Positions 43,799 to 52,104 of a stretch of DNA of 64,000 nucleotides are shown piece after piece. The stretch comes from Balneolaceae bacterium (lineage in GTDB: Bacteria > Bacteroidota > Rhodothermia > Balneolales > Balneolaceae): NCBI GenBank assembly GCA_034521445.1, contig JAXHMM010000006.1, forward strand, positions 124,001-188,000, in the 5' to 3' direction. The position numbers were made by a program, and so were the translations under genes. The notes under the pieces are model-generated. The model was not told where the DNA came from and searched no databases. It was given only the letters and a program-made list of their open reading frames with translations. Each line of letters starts with the position of its first letter. Within the stretch, counting starts at the first letter, position 1.

Positions 43799-46153
43799 AT
43801 GCTTCGGTCCTATCTGAAATTCGCCCGCCGCCACCTCGCCAAGAGCCCCGGCTATTCGCTGATCAACATCGGGGGACTGGCCCTTGGCATCGCCTCGGTG
43901 CTGCTGATTTTCCTCTACGTGCAGCATGAGATGAGCTTCGACACCTACCATGAAAACAAGGAGCGCATCTACCGGGTCACCTCCTACTCAGGCTTTAACG
44001 AAAAACGGTGGGGGACATACGTAAACGGGGCGCCTCTCGAGGAGATGCGCGGCAGCTACGCAGGCGTGGAGGACGCCTCCTATATGATCAACTGCGCCGG
44101 CCCGCCCGTCAGCGTCGACGGCACAGACTACCGCAACCTGGACCTCTTCTGCACCGAGGACAACTTGTTCAATATCTTCTCCTTTCCCTTCGTTTACGGC
44201 AGTCCGGACGGCAGCCTGGACGCACCGCATACGGCCGTGATCTCCCGCAGCACCGCGCAGCGTCTCTTTGGGGATGCCAACCCCGTGGGGGAAACCTTCG
44301 AATTGAACTGGCGCAACGAACCCACCTCCTTTGAAATAACCGGGGTAATGGAGGACATCCCGGTCAACACCCATTTCCGCTACGACATCCTCCTCTCCTA
44401 CGAATCGCTGCGCAATACCAGACGCTGTCTGGACTGTGGACAACTCATGTACACGCTCCTGGGAGAGCAGGCTGATACGGCCGCCATCGCTGACCGCATG
44501 CTCCGCCACGTGCGCGAGGTGGACGGCAAGGAACATGTGGAGGACATCCGCCTGCAGTCTCTTGACGAGGTCCACTTCTCCAGCCTGCATGCCCAGCGCA
44601 AGGGCGACTGGCAGTACATACAGATCCTCTCCGCCATCGCCCTCGTCATCCTGGTCCTGGGCTGCGCCAATTACGTGAACCTGGCCGTCGCCCGATACTC
44701 GCAGCGCGCCAAAGAGATCGGCGTGCGCAAGGTGATGGGTGCACACCGCTCCCAGCTGACCGGACAGTTCCTGTTTGAGACCATGCTGCTGACCCTGGCC
44801 GCGCTGCCCCTGGCCCTCGTCATGCTGTATGGGGCCATTCCCTGGTTTAACCGGTATGCCGGCACCGAGGTCAGCCTCTCGCTGGCCGGACCGGTGTTTT
44901 ATGCGGCCCTTGCTGGCGTGCTCCTGGTCACGGGCCTTCTGGCGGGCAGCTATCCGGCCCTCTTTGTCTCCGGCTTCAATCCCCGCGAGGTACTGCAGGG
45001 CAGGAACATGGGCCTCGGCTCCGCCCTGCTGCGCAAGGGACTGGTCTCCTTCCAGTTTCTTGCCGGCATCGTCATGATCGGGGTTACGGTGCTCATCGTG
45101 CAGCAGCTGAATTACGCCATGCAGAAGGATCTCGGATTCGACTCCGATCCTCTTGTCAACATTCAGGTCAACGATCCTGCACTCGTATCGCAGACCGACG
45201 CCGTTAAGTCCGCCTTCGGCATGCAGGCTTCTGTGGAGGCGGTCACGGCCAGCCGGGCGCCTGCCACGGGTGGATTTACCGGCATCAGCTTCACCTTCGA
45301 CAGCGATTCGGTGGAGGGCAAGCGGTACACATTCGCCACTCCGCGGGTGGATTCCGACTTTATTGAAACCACCGGCATCGAGCTACTGGCAGGCCGCAAC
45401 CTCCGGCCCTACGGCGAAGAGGGACGGCAGTTCCCCGAAGAGGCCGTCCTCAACGAGAGCGCCGTCGAAGCTCTGGGCTTCACCGACAACCGGGACATTA
45501 TCGGGCGTGAAATCGGCCGACGTTTCCGTGTTGTGGGCGTCGTGGAGGACTTCCACATGGAATCACTTCGGAATGAAATTGAGCCCGCCGCGTTGGTCAA
45601 CAACCCCTTCGGCCGGTCTTTCTCGATGACGGTGCGACTTGCAGGTAATGACATCGGAGAAGGTCTGGAAGACCTGCACAACGCCTGGACGGAGCTGGGC
45701 GCGGAGACGCAGCTTGACTATACCTTCGTGGACGATCTCATCCGGCAGCAGTACGAAAATGAGCAGCGCACCGCCAGGGTGATCGGGGTCTTCGCCGGAC
45801 TCTCCATCATTGTTGCCTGCATGGGTCTGTTCGGGCTGGCCGCCTATACCGTACAGCGGCGCTACCGCGAGATCGGCATCCGCAAGGTGATGGGCGCCGG
45901 GGTGGGCAGCATCGTCTTTCTGCTCTACAGGGATTTTGGAAAACTCATCGCCCTGGCCGCGCTGGTGGCCGTGCCGGTCGTCTACTACGCCGGATCGCAG
46001 TGGCTGGAGAATTTCGCCTACCGTATCGACATCGGCCCGATGGTCCTCATCTGGGCCGTGCTGGCGGTGGTGCTGGTAACCCTCCTGGCCACCGGCTATC
46101 GCTCCCTGCAGGCAGCACTGATGAATCCCGTGGATTCGATCCGCCGTGAGTAG
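43799..46153 (+). CDS. MacB/FtsX-type ABC transporter permease
   Basis: A 784-residue membrane protein with two FtsX-type domains and two periplasmic MacB-PCD domains. Membrane spans cluster at about 20-42, 275-300, 330-400, 420-450 and in the last 130 residues. Conserved text includes SLINIGGLALGIASVLLIFL at the start, YSQRAKEIGVRKVMGAHRSQ and YREIGIRKVMGAGVGSIVFL. The two RKVMGA repeats mark the coupling helices. No ATPase gene is adjacent, so it must use one encoded elsewhere. It could export lipids, lipoproteins or small compounds; the substrate is unknown. Confidence 0.9.
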   Translation: MLRSYLKFARRHLAKSPGYSLINIGGLALGIASVLLIFLYVQHEMSFDTYHENKERIYRVTSYSGFNEKRWGTYVNGAPLEEMRGSYAGVEDASYMINCAGPPVSVDGTDYRNLDLFCTEDNLFNIFSFPFVYGSPDGSLDAPHTAVISRSTAQRLFGDANPVGETFELNWRNEPTSFEITGVMEDIPVNTHFRYDILLSYESLRNTRRCLDCGQLMYTLLGEQADTAAIADRMLRHVREVDGKEHVEDIRLQSLDEVHFSSLHAQRKGDWQYIQILSAIALVILVLGCANYVNLAVARYSQRAKEIGVRKVMGAHRSQLTGQFLFETMLLTLAALPLALVMLYGAIPWFNRYAGTEVSLSLAGPVFYAALAGVLLVTGLLAGSYPALFVSGFNPREVLQGRNMGLGSALLRKGLVSFQFLAGIVMIGVTVLIVQQLNYAMQKDLGFDSDPLVNIQVNDPALVSQTDAVKSAFGMQASVEAVTASRAPATGGFTGISFTFDSDSVEGKRYTFATPRVDSDFIETTGIELLAGRNLRPYGEEGRQFPEEAVLNESAVEALGFTDNRDIIGREIGRRFRVVGVVEDFHMESLRNEIEPAALVNNPFGRSFSMTVRLAGNDIGEGLEDLHNAWTELGAETQLDYTFVDDLIRQQYENEQRTARVIGVFAGLSIIVACMGLFGLAAYTVQRRYREIGIRKVMGAGVGSIVFLLYRDFGKLIALAALVAVPVVYYAGSQWLENFAYRIDIGPMVLIWAVLAVVLVTLLATGYRSLQAALMNPVDSIRRE

Positions 46154-46159
46154 GATTGC

Positions 46160-46300
46160 CTACATGGTGAGCGCCAGGTTCAGCGCGGAGAAGATCCCGA
46201 TCTCCCGCAAATTGCGGAACATAAACAGGCCCACCACGATGAGTGCCGGGGTGGTGGCGTTCTCCCGCAGACGGAAAAGTTTCTCCAGCAAAGAGCTCAT
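46160..46300 (-). CDS. Small (46-residue) membrane protein
   Basis: A complete minus-strand frame from ATG at 46300 to TAG at 46160 that is short enough to be missed. It encodes MSSLLEKLFRLRENATTP, then a hydrophobic helix ALIVVGLFMFRN, and a second amphipathic stretch (LREIGIFSALNLALTM). Codons use the same GC-ending choices as neighbouring genes, and the frame ends 6 bases from the ABC permease stop. It follows the NTF2-like lipoprotein by 83 bases and could be in the same transcript. Function unknown; regulators, toxins and subunits of membrane complexes come in this size. Confidence 0.5.
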   Translation of the reverse strand: MSSLLEKLFRLRENATTPALIVVGLFMFRNLREIGIFSALNLALTM

Positions 46301-46383
46301 GGACTATCTCTGGTCAAGAGCTCCTCGGTTCCATTAAGAACGCATGTGGAGCCATCCTGCGATCCCCTGTCCTGTTTTCATCT

Positions 46384-46833
46384 TCAGTAGTAGTACCAGG
46401 CTGCCACCACCAGGCTGTCGCTTACCTCGTAGACCACCGTGGAAGACTGGCTGACGGGATCATCGGGGTCGCCCCACGTGGCGGTCTCCACCAGGCTGGT
46501 ATAGTTGCTATGCCGGCCGAAGCCCGAAATCTCTGAACGCACTTCGGGGTATTCCGCGAAATAGTTGGTAAGCCAAGTGCGCAGCTCATCCTTTCCGTCG
46601 ATGTCCGTAGAGATGCGCGGACCACTCACACTGTACATGCGGATATCTTCGTGGGCTAGCTCCAGCATAGCCTCCACGTCGTGGCTGTTAAAAGCCTCAT
46701 AGAAGCGTGTCAGTGTTTCAGGGGGTTCTGGAGCCGGCTCCGACGAACATCCGTAGATTACAGCGACCAGCAGGGCCGCAGCGGCCAGATAGAGTCCGGT
46801 GCGCAGCAGGTTGGAAGTAAATTTTTTCTTCAT
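46384..46833 (-). CDS. NTF2/SnoaL-like lipoprotein
   Basis: A 149-residue lipoprotein. The signal ends with lipobox VAVIYGC, and the remainder is an NTF2-like domain (PPETLTRFYEAFNSHDVEAM, LELAHEDIRMYSVSGPRI, WLTNYFAEYPEVRSEIS, ending VVAAWYYY). Such domains bind small molecules or carry out isomerase-type reactions. No catalytic Asp-His pair is evident, so function is open. It starts one base after the S9 peptidase stop, so the two are one transcript. Confidence 0.85.
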   Translation of the reverse strand: MKKKFTSNLLRTGLYLAAAALLVAVIYGCSSEPAPEPPETLTRFYEAFNSHDVEAMLELAHEDIRMYSVSGPRISTDIDGKDELRTWLTNYFAEYPEVRSEISGFGRHSNYTSLVETATWGDPDDPVSQSSTVVYEVSDSLVVAAWYYY

Positions 46834-46834
46834 G

Positions 46835-48922
46835 TCAGTGATCCTCGAACCAGGTGAGTATGTGTGCCACTTTGGTCATAAGCTGGCTGGGACGCGAGGC
46901 GATGCCGTGTCCCGAGCCGGGTATCCTCACCATCACCGATTCCACGCCCTGCAGCTTGAGGGCGGTGTAGTATTGCTCGGTTTCGGAGATGGGCGTACGA
47001 TAATCTTCCTCACCCGTCAGCAGCATGGTGGGCGTCGTGACGTTGCCAACCAGGGAGATGGGCGAGCGGTCCATGTAGTGATCGCGATGCTCCCACGGAT
47101 AGCCAGGGAACCACCAGCGGTAGAAAAAAGAAGGACCGTCGGCAGTCAGTACAAAGCTGTACCAGTTGATCACCGGCTTGGCCACCACCGCGGCACGGAA
47201 ACGGTCGGTCTTGCCGATGGACCAGGCCGTCAGCACACCTCCCCCGCTGCCTCCCGTGATGTAGAGGCGGTCGGAATCCACGTAGCCGCGCTCCACCATG
47301 GCGTCCACCCCTGACATCAGATCCTCGTAATCTTCGGAGGGGTAGTTGTGGTGGATAAGGTTGCCGAATTCACGTCCGTAGCTGCTGCTTCCGCGAGGAT
47401 TGGTATAGAGCACCACGTAGCCGGCCGTAGCGTAGAGCTGCACCTCAGCAGAAAAGTGGGGCCCGTAGGCAGCAAAGGGTCCCCCGTGGATCTCCAGAAT
47501 CATGGGATAGTCGCGGGCAGGATCAAAATTCGGAGGTTTGACAATCCACCCCTGGATCTCGCGCCCGTCGTGGGTTGATTCGTACCAAATTTCCTCCACG
47601 TCACCCAGCTGTTTGTTTCCAAAAAGATCCTCGTTGACACCGGTTAAAGTACGTGCGCCCGCGTCCTGTCCTCCACCGCCGGAACCGCCATAGCTTCCCA
47701 GTCCCAGCTCGGAGGGACGGTCGGGACGCGACCGGGTGTAGGCGAAGGCGCCCCCCGGGGAGACGGAGTAGCTTCCGCTGCTGTAGGGGCGCCCGAGGGA
47801 TGTGCCCCCCAGGTCGTCTACCAGCTCGCGCACCTGCCCGCTCATGGAAACAAAGGCCAGTATGGTGCGGCCCTGGTCGTCATACTGGACAAAGAGCCCG
47901 TTGCGGCTCTGGCTCCACTGCGGGTTGCTTACCGAGCGGTCAAACGTGTCCGTGAGTAAGCGCTTGCCGCTGCCGTCGGCGTTCATGATGTAGAGGTCGT
48001 TCTGCTGGTAGCCCAGGTATTCTTCGTCGTAGCCGGTGTAGGCGATGTACTGTCCGTCGGGAGACGGTACGGGATTGCTGTCGGGTCCCAGCCGTGAGGT
48101 GAGTGCGTATATCTGTCCGTCGGAAATCCTCACCCGGTAAACTTCGGTATTGCTGGGCTCCTCCTCGGGGTTATCCCGCCGGTTGCCGGACAGGTAGATA
48201 TGGTTTCCGTCGGGCGACCACCGGGGCGTGCCCGAGTGGTTGTAGTCGCCCGTGGTAAGCTGTCGCGGCGTTCCTCCCGTGGAAGGAACTACAAAGAGAT
48301 GGGTATAACCCTTTTCGGTATAACCCGCGCCGTCCGCCCGGTACTGCAGGCGGTCGATCACTCTTGCCGGTTCGGCCCACTCGGCGCCTTCCGGTTTTCC
48401 GGGAAGGGTGACCATGGGCGGATCAGGCCCGGGCACGAACATGGTGAAGGCGATCATCGAGCCGTCGGGGGACCAACTTGGACTGCCCGGCGATTCCTCC
48501 AGATGTGTGATCTGGACGGCCTCGCCCGTGTCCATCCAGCGGATAAACATTTCACTTCCCTCGTCCTCTGTGGAAGAGACGTAGAGGAGGCGGTTGCCGT
48601 CCGGAGACCATCGGGGGTAGTATTGGGAACCGTCGCCGTCTGTCAGCGGACGGTGCCGCGAGCCGTCGGCATTGACGGTCCACAGGCTGGAGCTTCGCCG
48701 GTCGCGCCGGATGTCCATGGAATTGCGTACGTAGACCACCTGTCCGCCCGATGGCGAAATGCGCGGATCTGTCACGTACTCCAAGTCGAAGACGTTTTCC
48801 AGGTTGAAGAGTCCGGTCTGTCCGGGGGGGACCTGCCAGGCCTGCGTGTCGGGGGGAGCGGCCGTAGCTGCCAGCAGGACCAGCAGGAGCACGGCGGAGA
48901 GGCGTTGCATGTTAGGGGCCAT
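46835..48922 (-). CDS. Exported S9-family prolyl oligopeptidase
   Basis: A 695-residue secreted peptidase. The signal is RLSAVLLLVLLAATAA. The N-terminal half is a WD40/TolB-like propeller with repeated WSPDG motifs, such as YPRWSPDGNRLLYV and TPRWSPDGNHIYLSGNRRDN. The C-terminal alpha/beta-hydrolase has the nucleophile in GGSGGGVL (about residue 560), the aspartate in GEEDYRTP and the histidine in PGSGHGIASRPS. It probably releases acylated amino acids or dipeptides. The ATG at 48922 is supported by GGAG eight bases upstream; an ATG four codons in is also possible. Confidence 0.92.
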   Translation of the reverse strand: MAPNMQRLSAVLLLVLLAATAAPPDTQAWQVPPGQTGLFNLENVFDLEYVTDPRISPSGGQVVYVRNSMDIRRDRRSSSLWTVNADGSRHRPLTDGDGSQYYPRWSPDGNRLLYVSSTEDEGSEMFIRWMDTGEAVQITHLEESPGSPSWSPDGSMIAFTMFVPGPDPPMVTLPGKPEGAEWAEPARVIDRLQYRADGAGYTEKGYTHLFVVPSTGGTPRQLTTGDYNHSGTPRWSPDGNHIYLSGNRRDNPEEEPSNTEVYRVRISDGQIYALTSRLGPDSNPVPSPDGQYIAYTGYDEEYLGYQQNDLYIMNADGSGKRLLTDTFDRSVSNPQWSQSRNGLFVQYDDQGRTILAFVSMSGQVRELVDDLGGTSLGRPYSSGSYSVSPGGAFAYTRSRPDRPSELGLGSYGGSGGGGQDAGARTLTGVNEDLFGNKQLGDVEEIWYESTHDGREIQGWIVKPPNFDPARDYPMILEIHGGPFAAYGPHFSAEVQLYATAGYVVLYTNPRGSSSYGREFGNLIHHNYPSEDYEDLMSGVDAMVERGYVDSDRLYITGGSGGGVLTAWSIGKTDRFRAAVVAKPVINWYSFVLTADGPSFFYRWWFPGYPWEHRDHYMDRSPISLVGNVTTPTMLLTGEEDYRTPISETEQYYTALKLQGVESVMVRIPGSGHGIASRPSQLMTKVAHILTWFEDH

Positions 48923-49016
48923 AGAGTGAACTCCAGTAATTACTTCCGGTTCACCCCAAGATGCAAAAAAGCGTGCTATTTGTGAACTGCATCCGGTGCA
49001 TGGTCACAAGTCGGGC

Positions 49017-49901
49017 TCAGCGTTCCTTTTGGGCGGTCTGGCGGGCGAAATCAGCAAGGGAGGTCTGGGGGCGACCCAGCTCCTTCCAGGTCTCCTCGGC
49101 GGCGAACTTCTCGTCGTAGTGGTTGATGGCTTTCAGGATCTGGTATTGGAAGTCAAGGGTATTGGAGAAAAATCCCATAAGACGGAACGGCCAGAGCGGT
49201 GACCACATGGTTTTGAGCTTACGGGCATCGTAGTGCTCGATGAACTCTTCAGCGGCCTCCCGCCAGTTGTAGGCGTCGGGACCCTGGATTACGTATTCAC
49301 GGTCGCTGCGGTCCTCCAGGCGGAAGGCGGCGGCCACCTGTTTGCCGTAGTCGGAGGCGCCCACCCACCAGCTCTGTGTTTTCTGGGAGCCGCCCAGCAT
49401 GATACGTCCCCCGCTCATTTGCAGTTCGGTAATGTTTTCGTAGAAATTGGAGGGGTAAAACAGCAGCGTGGTCAATTCAGAAGTCCGGAGCATGTCACAG
49501 GCCCGCCGCTGGTAATCGAATACCCACCAGTCGTAGTCCGAGTACTTGCATACCATGGAGGAGAGATAGCCGATACGGCGGACGCCGCTCTCTGCCGCAG
49601 CATCGAGCAGATTCCGCACGCCCTCCACCTGGGTGCGAAAATCGGCGTCTTGTTCATGTGGCCCCGTACTGATGCTCACGTAGAGACCGTCCATGCCCTT
49701 CATGCCTTCGAGGAGCGTAACCGGCCGGCGCAGGTCGGCACGCACCACCTCCACCTCGTCGGGCAGTACGCCCTTGGCCTTCCCTGGGTCGCGGACCAGT
49801 GCACGGACCGAAAATCCGGCCCGGTGCAGTTCGCGGGTGACATGCTTGCCCAGCATGCCGGTGGCCCCTATAACAGCGAGGGAGGAGACGGCATCGCTCA
49901 T
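49017..49901 (-). CDS. NmrA/SDR-type NAD(P)-binding protein
   Basis: A 294-residue Rossmann protein. The cofactor site is SLAVIGATGMLGKHVTREL, with the strand-2 basic residues RALVRDPGKAKG that favour NADP. Further SDR features are MDGLYVSIST and RIGYLSSM. The residue pattern resembles atypical SDRs (NmrA, HSCARG or quinone-oxidoreductase QOR2-like). Typical catalytic Tyr-x3-Lys is not obvious, so it may be a sensor or an isomerase-like protein. It is upstream of the S9 peptidase, 94 bases away. Confidence 0.88.
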   Translation of the reverse strand: MSDAVSSLAVIGATGMLGKHVTRELHRAGFSVRALVRDPGKAKGVLPDEVEVVRADLRRPVTLLEGMKGMDGLYVSISTGPHEQDADFRTQVEGVRNLLDAAAESGVRRIGYLSSMVCKYSDYDWWVFDYQRRACDMLRTSELTTLLFYPSNFYENITELQMSGGRIMLGGSQKTQSWWVGASDYGKQVAAAFRLEDRSDREYVIQGPDAYNWREAAEEFIEHYDARKLKTMWSPLWPFRLMGFFSNTLDFQYQILKAINHYDEKFAAEETWKELGRPQTSLADFARQTAQKER

Positions 49902-50078
49902 AGTATTGTGTGCTATGGTGCTTCCGGTTGATGGCGGCCCTCTTTCAGGCCTACGCGAAGGGGGAAGGTAATAAAAAATAAATCCGGACCCGGCACCTCT
50001 GTGAGAATCGGGTTCGCGGAGTCACCGTCGTATACAGGGGCGCCCGTAAACGGTTGGGAGGGATATCGGCAGGGCGTC

Positions 50079-50921
50079 CTACTCCAGCACGAAACGGAAG
50101 GTAATGGTGCCATACTGCGACTGCTGCGGTACGCCGGAGGGCAGCCGCGAGAAGCGCCAGCTGCGTAGGGTGGAGATTACCTCACGTTCGAGCTCGGGAT
50201 TCATCTTGCGGGTGGGAACCATCTGGCCGATGGTGCCGTCGGGTTTCACTTCAAAGCGCACGGTGATGGTGGCTTCCACGTCGGCCGTGTTTTCGGGAAG
50301 GGGCTGCATCATGGGCGACCGTTCGATATCGCCCTCCCATTCAAGCTCGTAGGGAGAGGAGCGTTCCTGCTCATTGCCGGTGCCCTGGTCGGCGTTCACG
50401 TCGCCTTCGGTGCCCTCTACATCGCCGGAGATCTCGGCGCCCTCCTGGCGTGTGCTGTCCTCCTCCACCTTCGGGGGGACCACGGCCTCCTGCTGCTCCT
50501 GCTCAGCCGTCTGCCGTGTGGGGTCAATGACTTCGGTGTCGGGCGTGGTGACCTTCTGCTCGTCCTGCACGTTCTGCTGATCGGGGGCGTCCACCTGCTT
50601 GACCTCCTCTTCGGTGGCAGCCTGCTCCTCCTGCACCTCCTCCCGAGGTTCGGGCTGCGGATTCTCGGGCTGCTGCTCGGAGGGGTCGGGGCGGGTGGCC
50701 ACCTCCTCGTTGGTTACTTCCGAAAACTGGGCGCGCGTACCGCTCTGGTACTCCCCGAAGTCCACCTCGATAAAGGTGGTGCGCATGCGGTCATTGAGAC
50801 TGAAGGTGTAGAGAAGGAAGAAGATGATCATCACAAGGTGCAGAATACCCGTGACCAGCCAGCCGAAGCGCTCCTCGTCGGGGATGTTCCTGAGCAGAGG
50901 TATGTCGTCGAGAAAGTCCAT
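50079..50921 (-). CDS. TonB-family energy transducer
   Basis: A 280-residue protein. One inner-membrane anchor (about 24-44, GILHLVMIIFFLLYTFSL), a long Pro/Glu/Gln-rich periplasmic linker (70-190), and a TonB C-terminal domain (about 200-280: VEATITVRFEVKPDGTIGQM, PELEREVISTLRSWRFSRLP, ITFRFVLE). It follows ExbD by 20 bases, in the order ExbB-ExbD-TonB, and is the last gene of the HU/SPOR cluster. It should deliver proton-motive-force energy to an outer-membrane partner, for which the barrel encoded at the head of the cluster is the natural candidate. Confidence 0.9.
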   Translation of the reverse strand: MDFLDDIPLLRNIPDEERFGWLVTGILHLVMIIFFLLYTFSLNDRMRTTFIEVDFGEYQSGTRAQFSEVTNEEVATRPDPSEQQPENPQPEPREEVQEEQAATEEEVKQVDAPDQQNVQDEQKVTTPDTEVIDPTRQTAEQEQQEAVVPPKVEEDSTRQEGAEISGDVEGTEGDVNADQGTGNEQERSSPYELEWEGDIERSPMMQPLPENTADVEATITVRFEVKPDGTIGQMVPTRKMNPELEREVISTLRSWRFSRLPSGVPQQSQYGTITFRFVLE

Positions 50922-50941
50922 GTTGTGTTAGTGTATAGGGC

Positions 50942-51352
50942 TCAGGGCGTATTTCGTTCCGTAGCCAGCAATATAGGCATCTGAAGCGCGCCTGCCACGT
51001 TCATGACGCGCACCGCATTGTCGATAATCGCCTCCCTGTCCGCCCGCAGAACGAGCGAGGATCCCGGTTTGTTGCGGTAGGCCTCGCGGATGGCGTTGGT
51101 AAGCATGCCGCTGGTGACCCGCTCCCCGTCCACGAAATACTCGCCCTTGGCCGTAATGGCAACATTTACAAACTGCGAATCAGTCTGCGAGGAGGTTTCA
51201 GCCTCCGGCAGGTTGACCTTGATGCCGAAGTTGGTCACAAAGGAGGAGGTGAGCAGGAAAAAAATCAGCAGCAGGAGCACGATATCGGTCAGCGACGACT
51301 GCGAAAACAGCGTCAGGGGCTCCAGGCGATCGTCATCTTTACGAAAGTCCAT
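50942..51352 (-). CDS. ExbD/TolR-family transport protein
   Basis: A 136-residue inner-membrane protein of the proton-driven motor. One membrane segment lies at about 20-40 (SLTDIVLLLLIFFLLTSSFV) and carries the conserved aspartate, here in LTDIVLL. A periplasmic domain follows (INLPEAETSS-like VNLPEAETSSQTD, then LRADREAIIDNAVRVMNVAG). It starts three bases after the ExbB stop. The aspartate is essential for proton flow in the family. Confidence 0.94.
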   Translation of the reverse strand: MDFRKDDDRLEPLTLFSQSSLTDIVLLLLIFFLLTSSFVTNFGIKVNLPEAETSSQTDSQFVNVAITAKGEYFVDGERVTSGMLTNAIREAYRNKPGSSLVLRADREAIIDNAVRVMNVAGALQMPILLATERNTP

Positions 51353-51355
51353 GTC

Positions 51356-52087
51356 TTACACCTTCTCCCGTTCTTTCTTGGCAGAGGGGCTCTGCAGCAT
51401 GTCCACGAAATCAGCGGAAGCATTTTCCAGTTCGTGAACCATGCGGTTGATCTTGCCGAGCAGGAAGTTGTAGAATCCGAAGGCGATAATACCTACGATC
51501 AGTCCCGTGGCGGTGGTTATCAGCGCTTCCCAGATACCCCCGGCCAGCACGCTGGGGTTGACCTGACCCTGAAGGGACTGGATATCCATGAAGGCCTCGA
51601 TCATCCCAGTCACCGTCCCGGTGAAGCCGATCAGCGGGGCCACACCGGCAATGGTGGCAAGCCAGTTCATCCTTTTCTCCAGGTGGTAGATCTCCTTCTT
51701 GCCCGCATTGCGAATGGCGTCATCGATGTCGCGGATGGGACGTCCTAGGCGACGGATGCCCGCCTTGAGAATGTTCGCCAGGGGCTTGTCAACGCCATCG
51801 CAGTAGGTCAGCGCCCGTTGGCGGTCGCCGTCCTTGAGCATCCCCTCGATGGTGCGCAAAAATCCGTCGATCTCCATGCGGGAGTTGTTGAGTGAGCGCC
51901 ACCGCTCGGCAATTACATAGATGGCCAGAAAGCTCAGCAGGAAGAGGGGAATCATCAGTACGCCGCCCTCGGCCAGCAGCCCGAAGAAGGACATGGAATC
52001 CTGCTGGCTAGCCAGGCTGAGGGAATCCTGCAGGGTGGTGTCCATCTGCACCTGGGATTGAAAAAGAAGTAGGAGTGTGGGATGCAT
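51356..52087 (-). CDS. MotA/TolQ/ExbB-family proton channel
   Basis: A 243-residue protein with three membrane segments: one near residues 35-58 (AEGGVLMIPLFLLSFLAIYV) and a pair at about 145-170 and 190-215. The family-defining stretch LATIAGVAPLIGFTGTVTGM is followed by MIEAFMDIQSLQ and GIWEALITTATGLIVGIIA. Residues 1-30 are an extra periplasmic N terminus; internal Met codons at residues 15 and 32 could also be starts. It follows the HU-SPOR gene by 17 bases and partners with ExbD. Confidence 0.94.
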   Translation of the reverse strand: MHPTLLLLFQSQVQMDTTLQDSLSLASQQDSMSFFGLLAEGGVLMIPLFLLSFLAIYVIAERWRSLNNSRMEIDGFLRTIEGMLKDGDRQRALTYCDGVDKPLANILKAGIRRLGRPIRDIDDAIRNAGKKEIYHLEKRMNWLATIAGVAPLIGFTGTVTGMIEAFMDIQSLQGQVNPSVLAGGIWEALITTATGLIVGIIAFGFYNFLLGKINRMVHELENASADFVDMLQSPSAKKEREKV

Positions 52088-52104
52088 GTGTGGGTAGAAG
52101 TTAG

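Noticed and set aside
46146-46337. A 63-codon plus-strand frame after the ABC permease
   Set aside because: The minus-strand 46-codon frame in the same place has a membrane helix and better codon choice; the plus frame begins inside the permease stop region and has no recognisable features.
49913-50065. A minus-strand frame (ending LFFITFPLRVGLKEGRHQ) after tonB that might be a gene remnant
   Set aside because: About 50 codons without a stop are not rare by chance at this GC content and no start or clear strand pattern is present; too weak to list.
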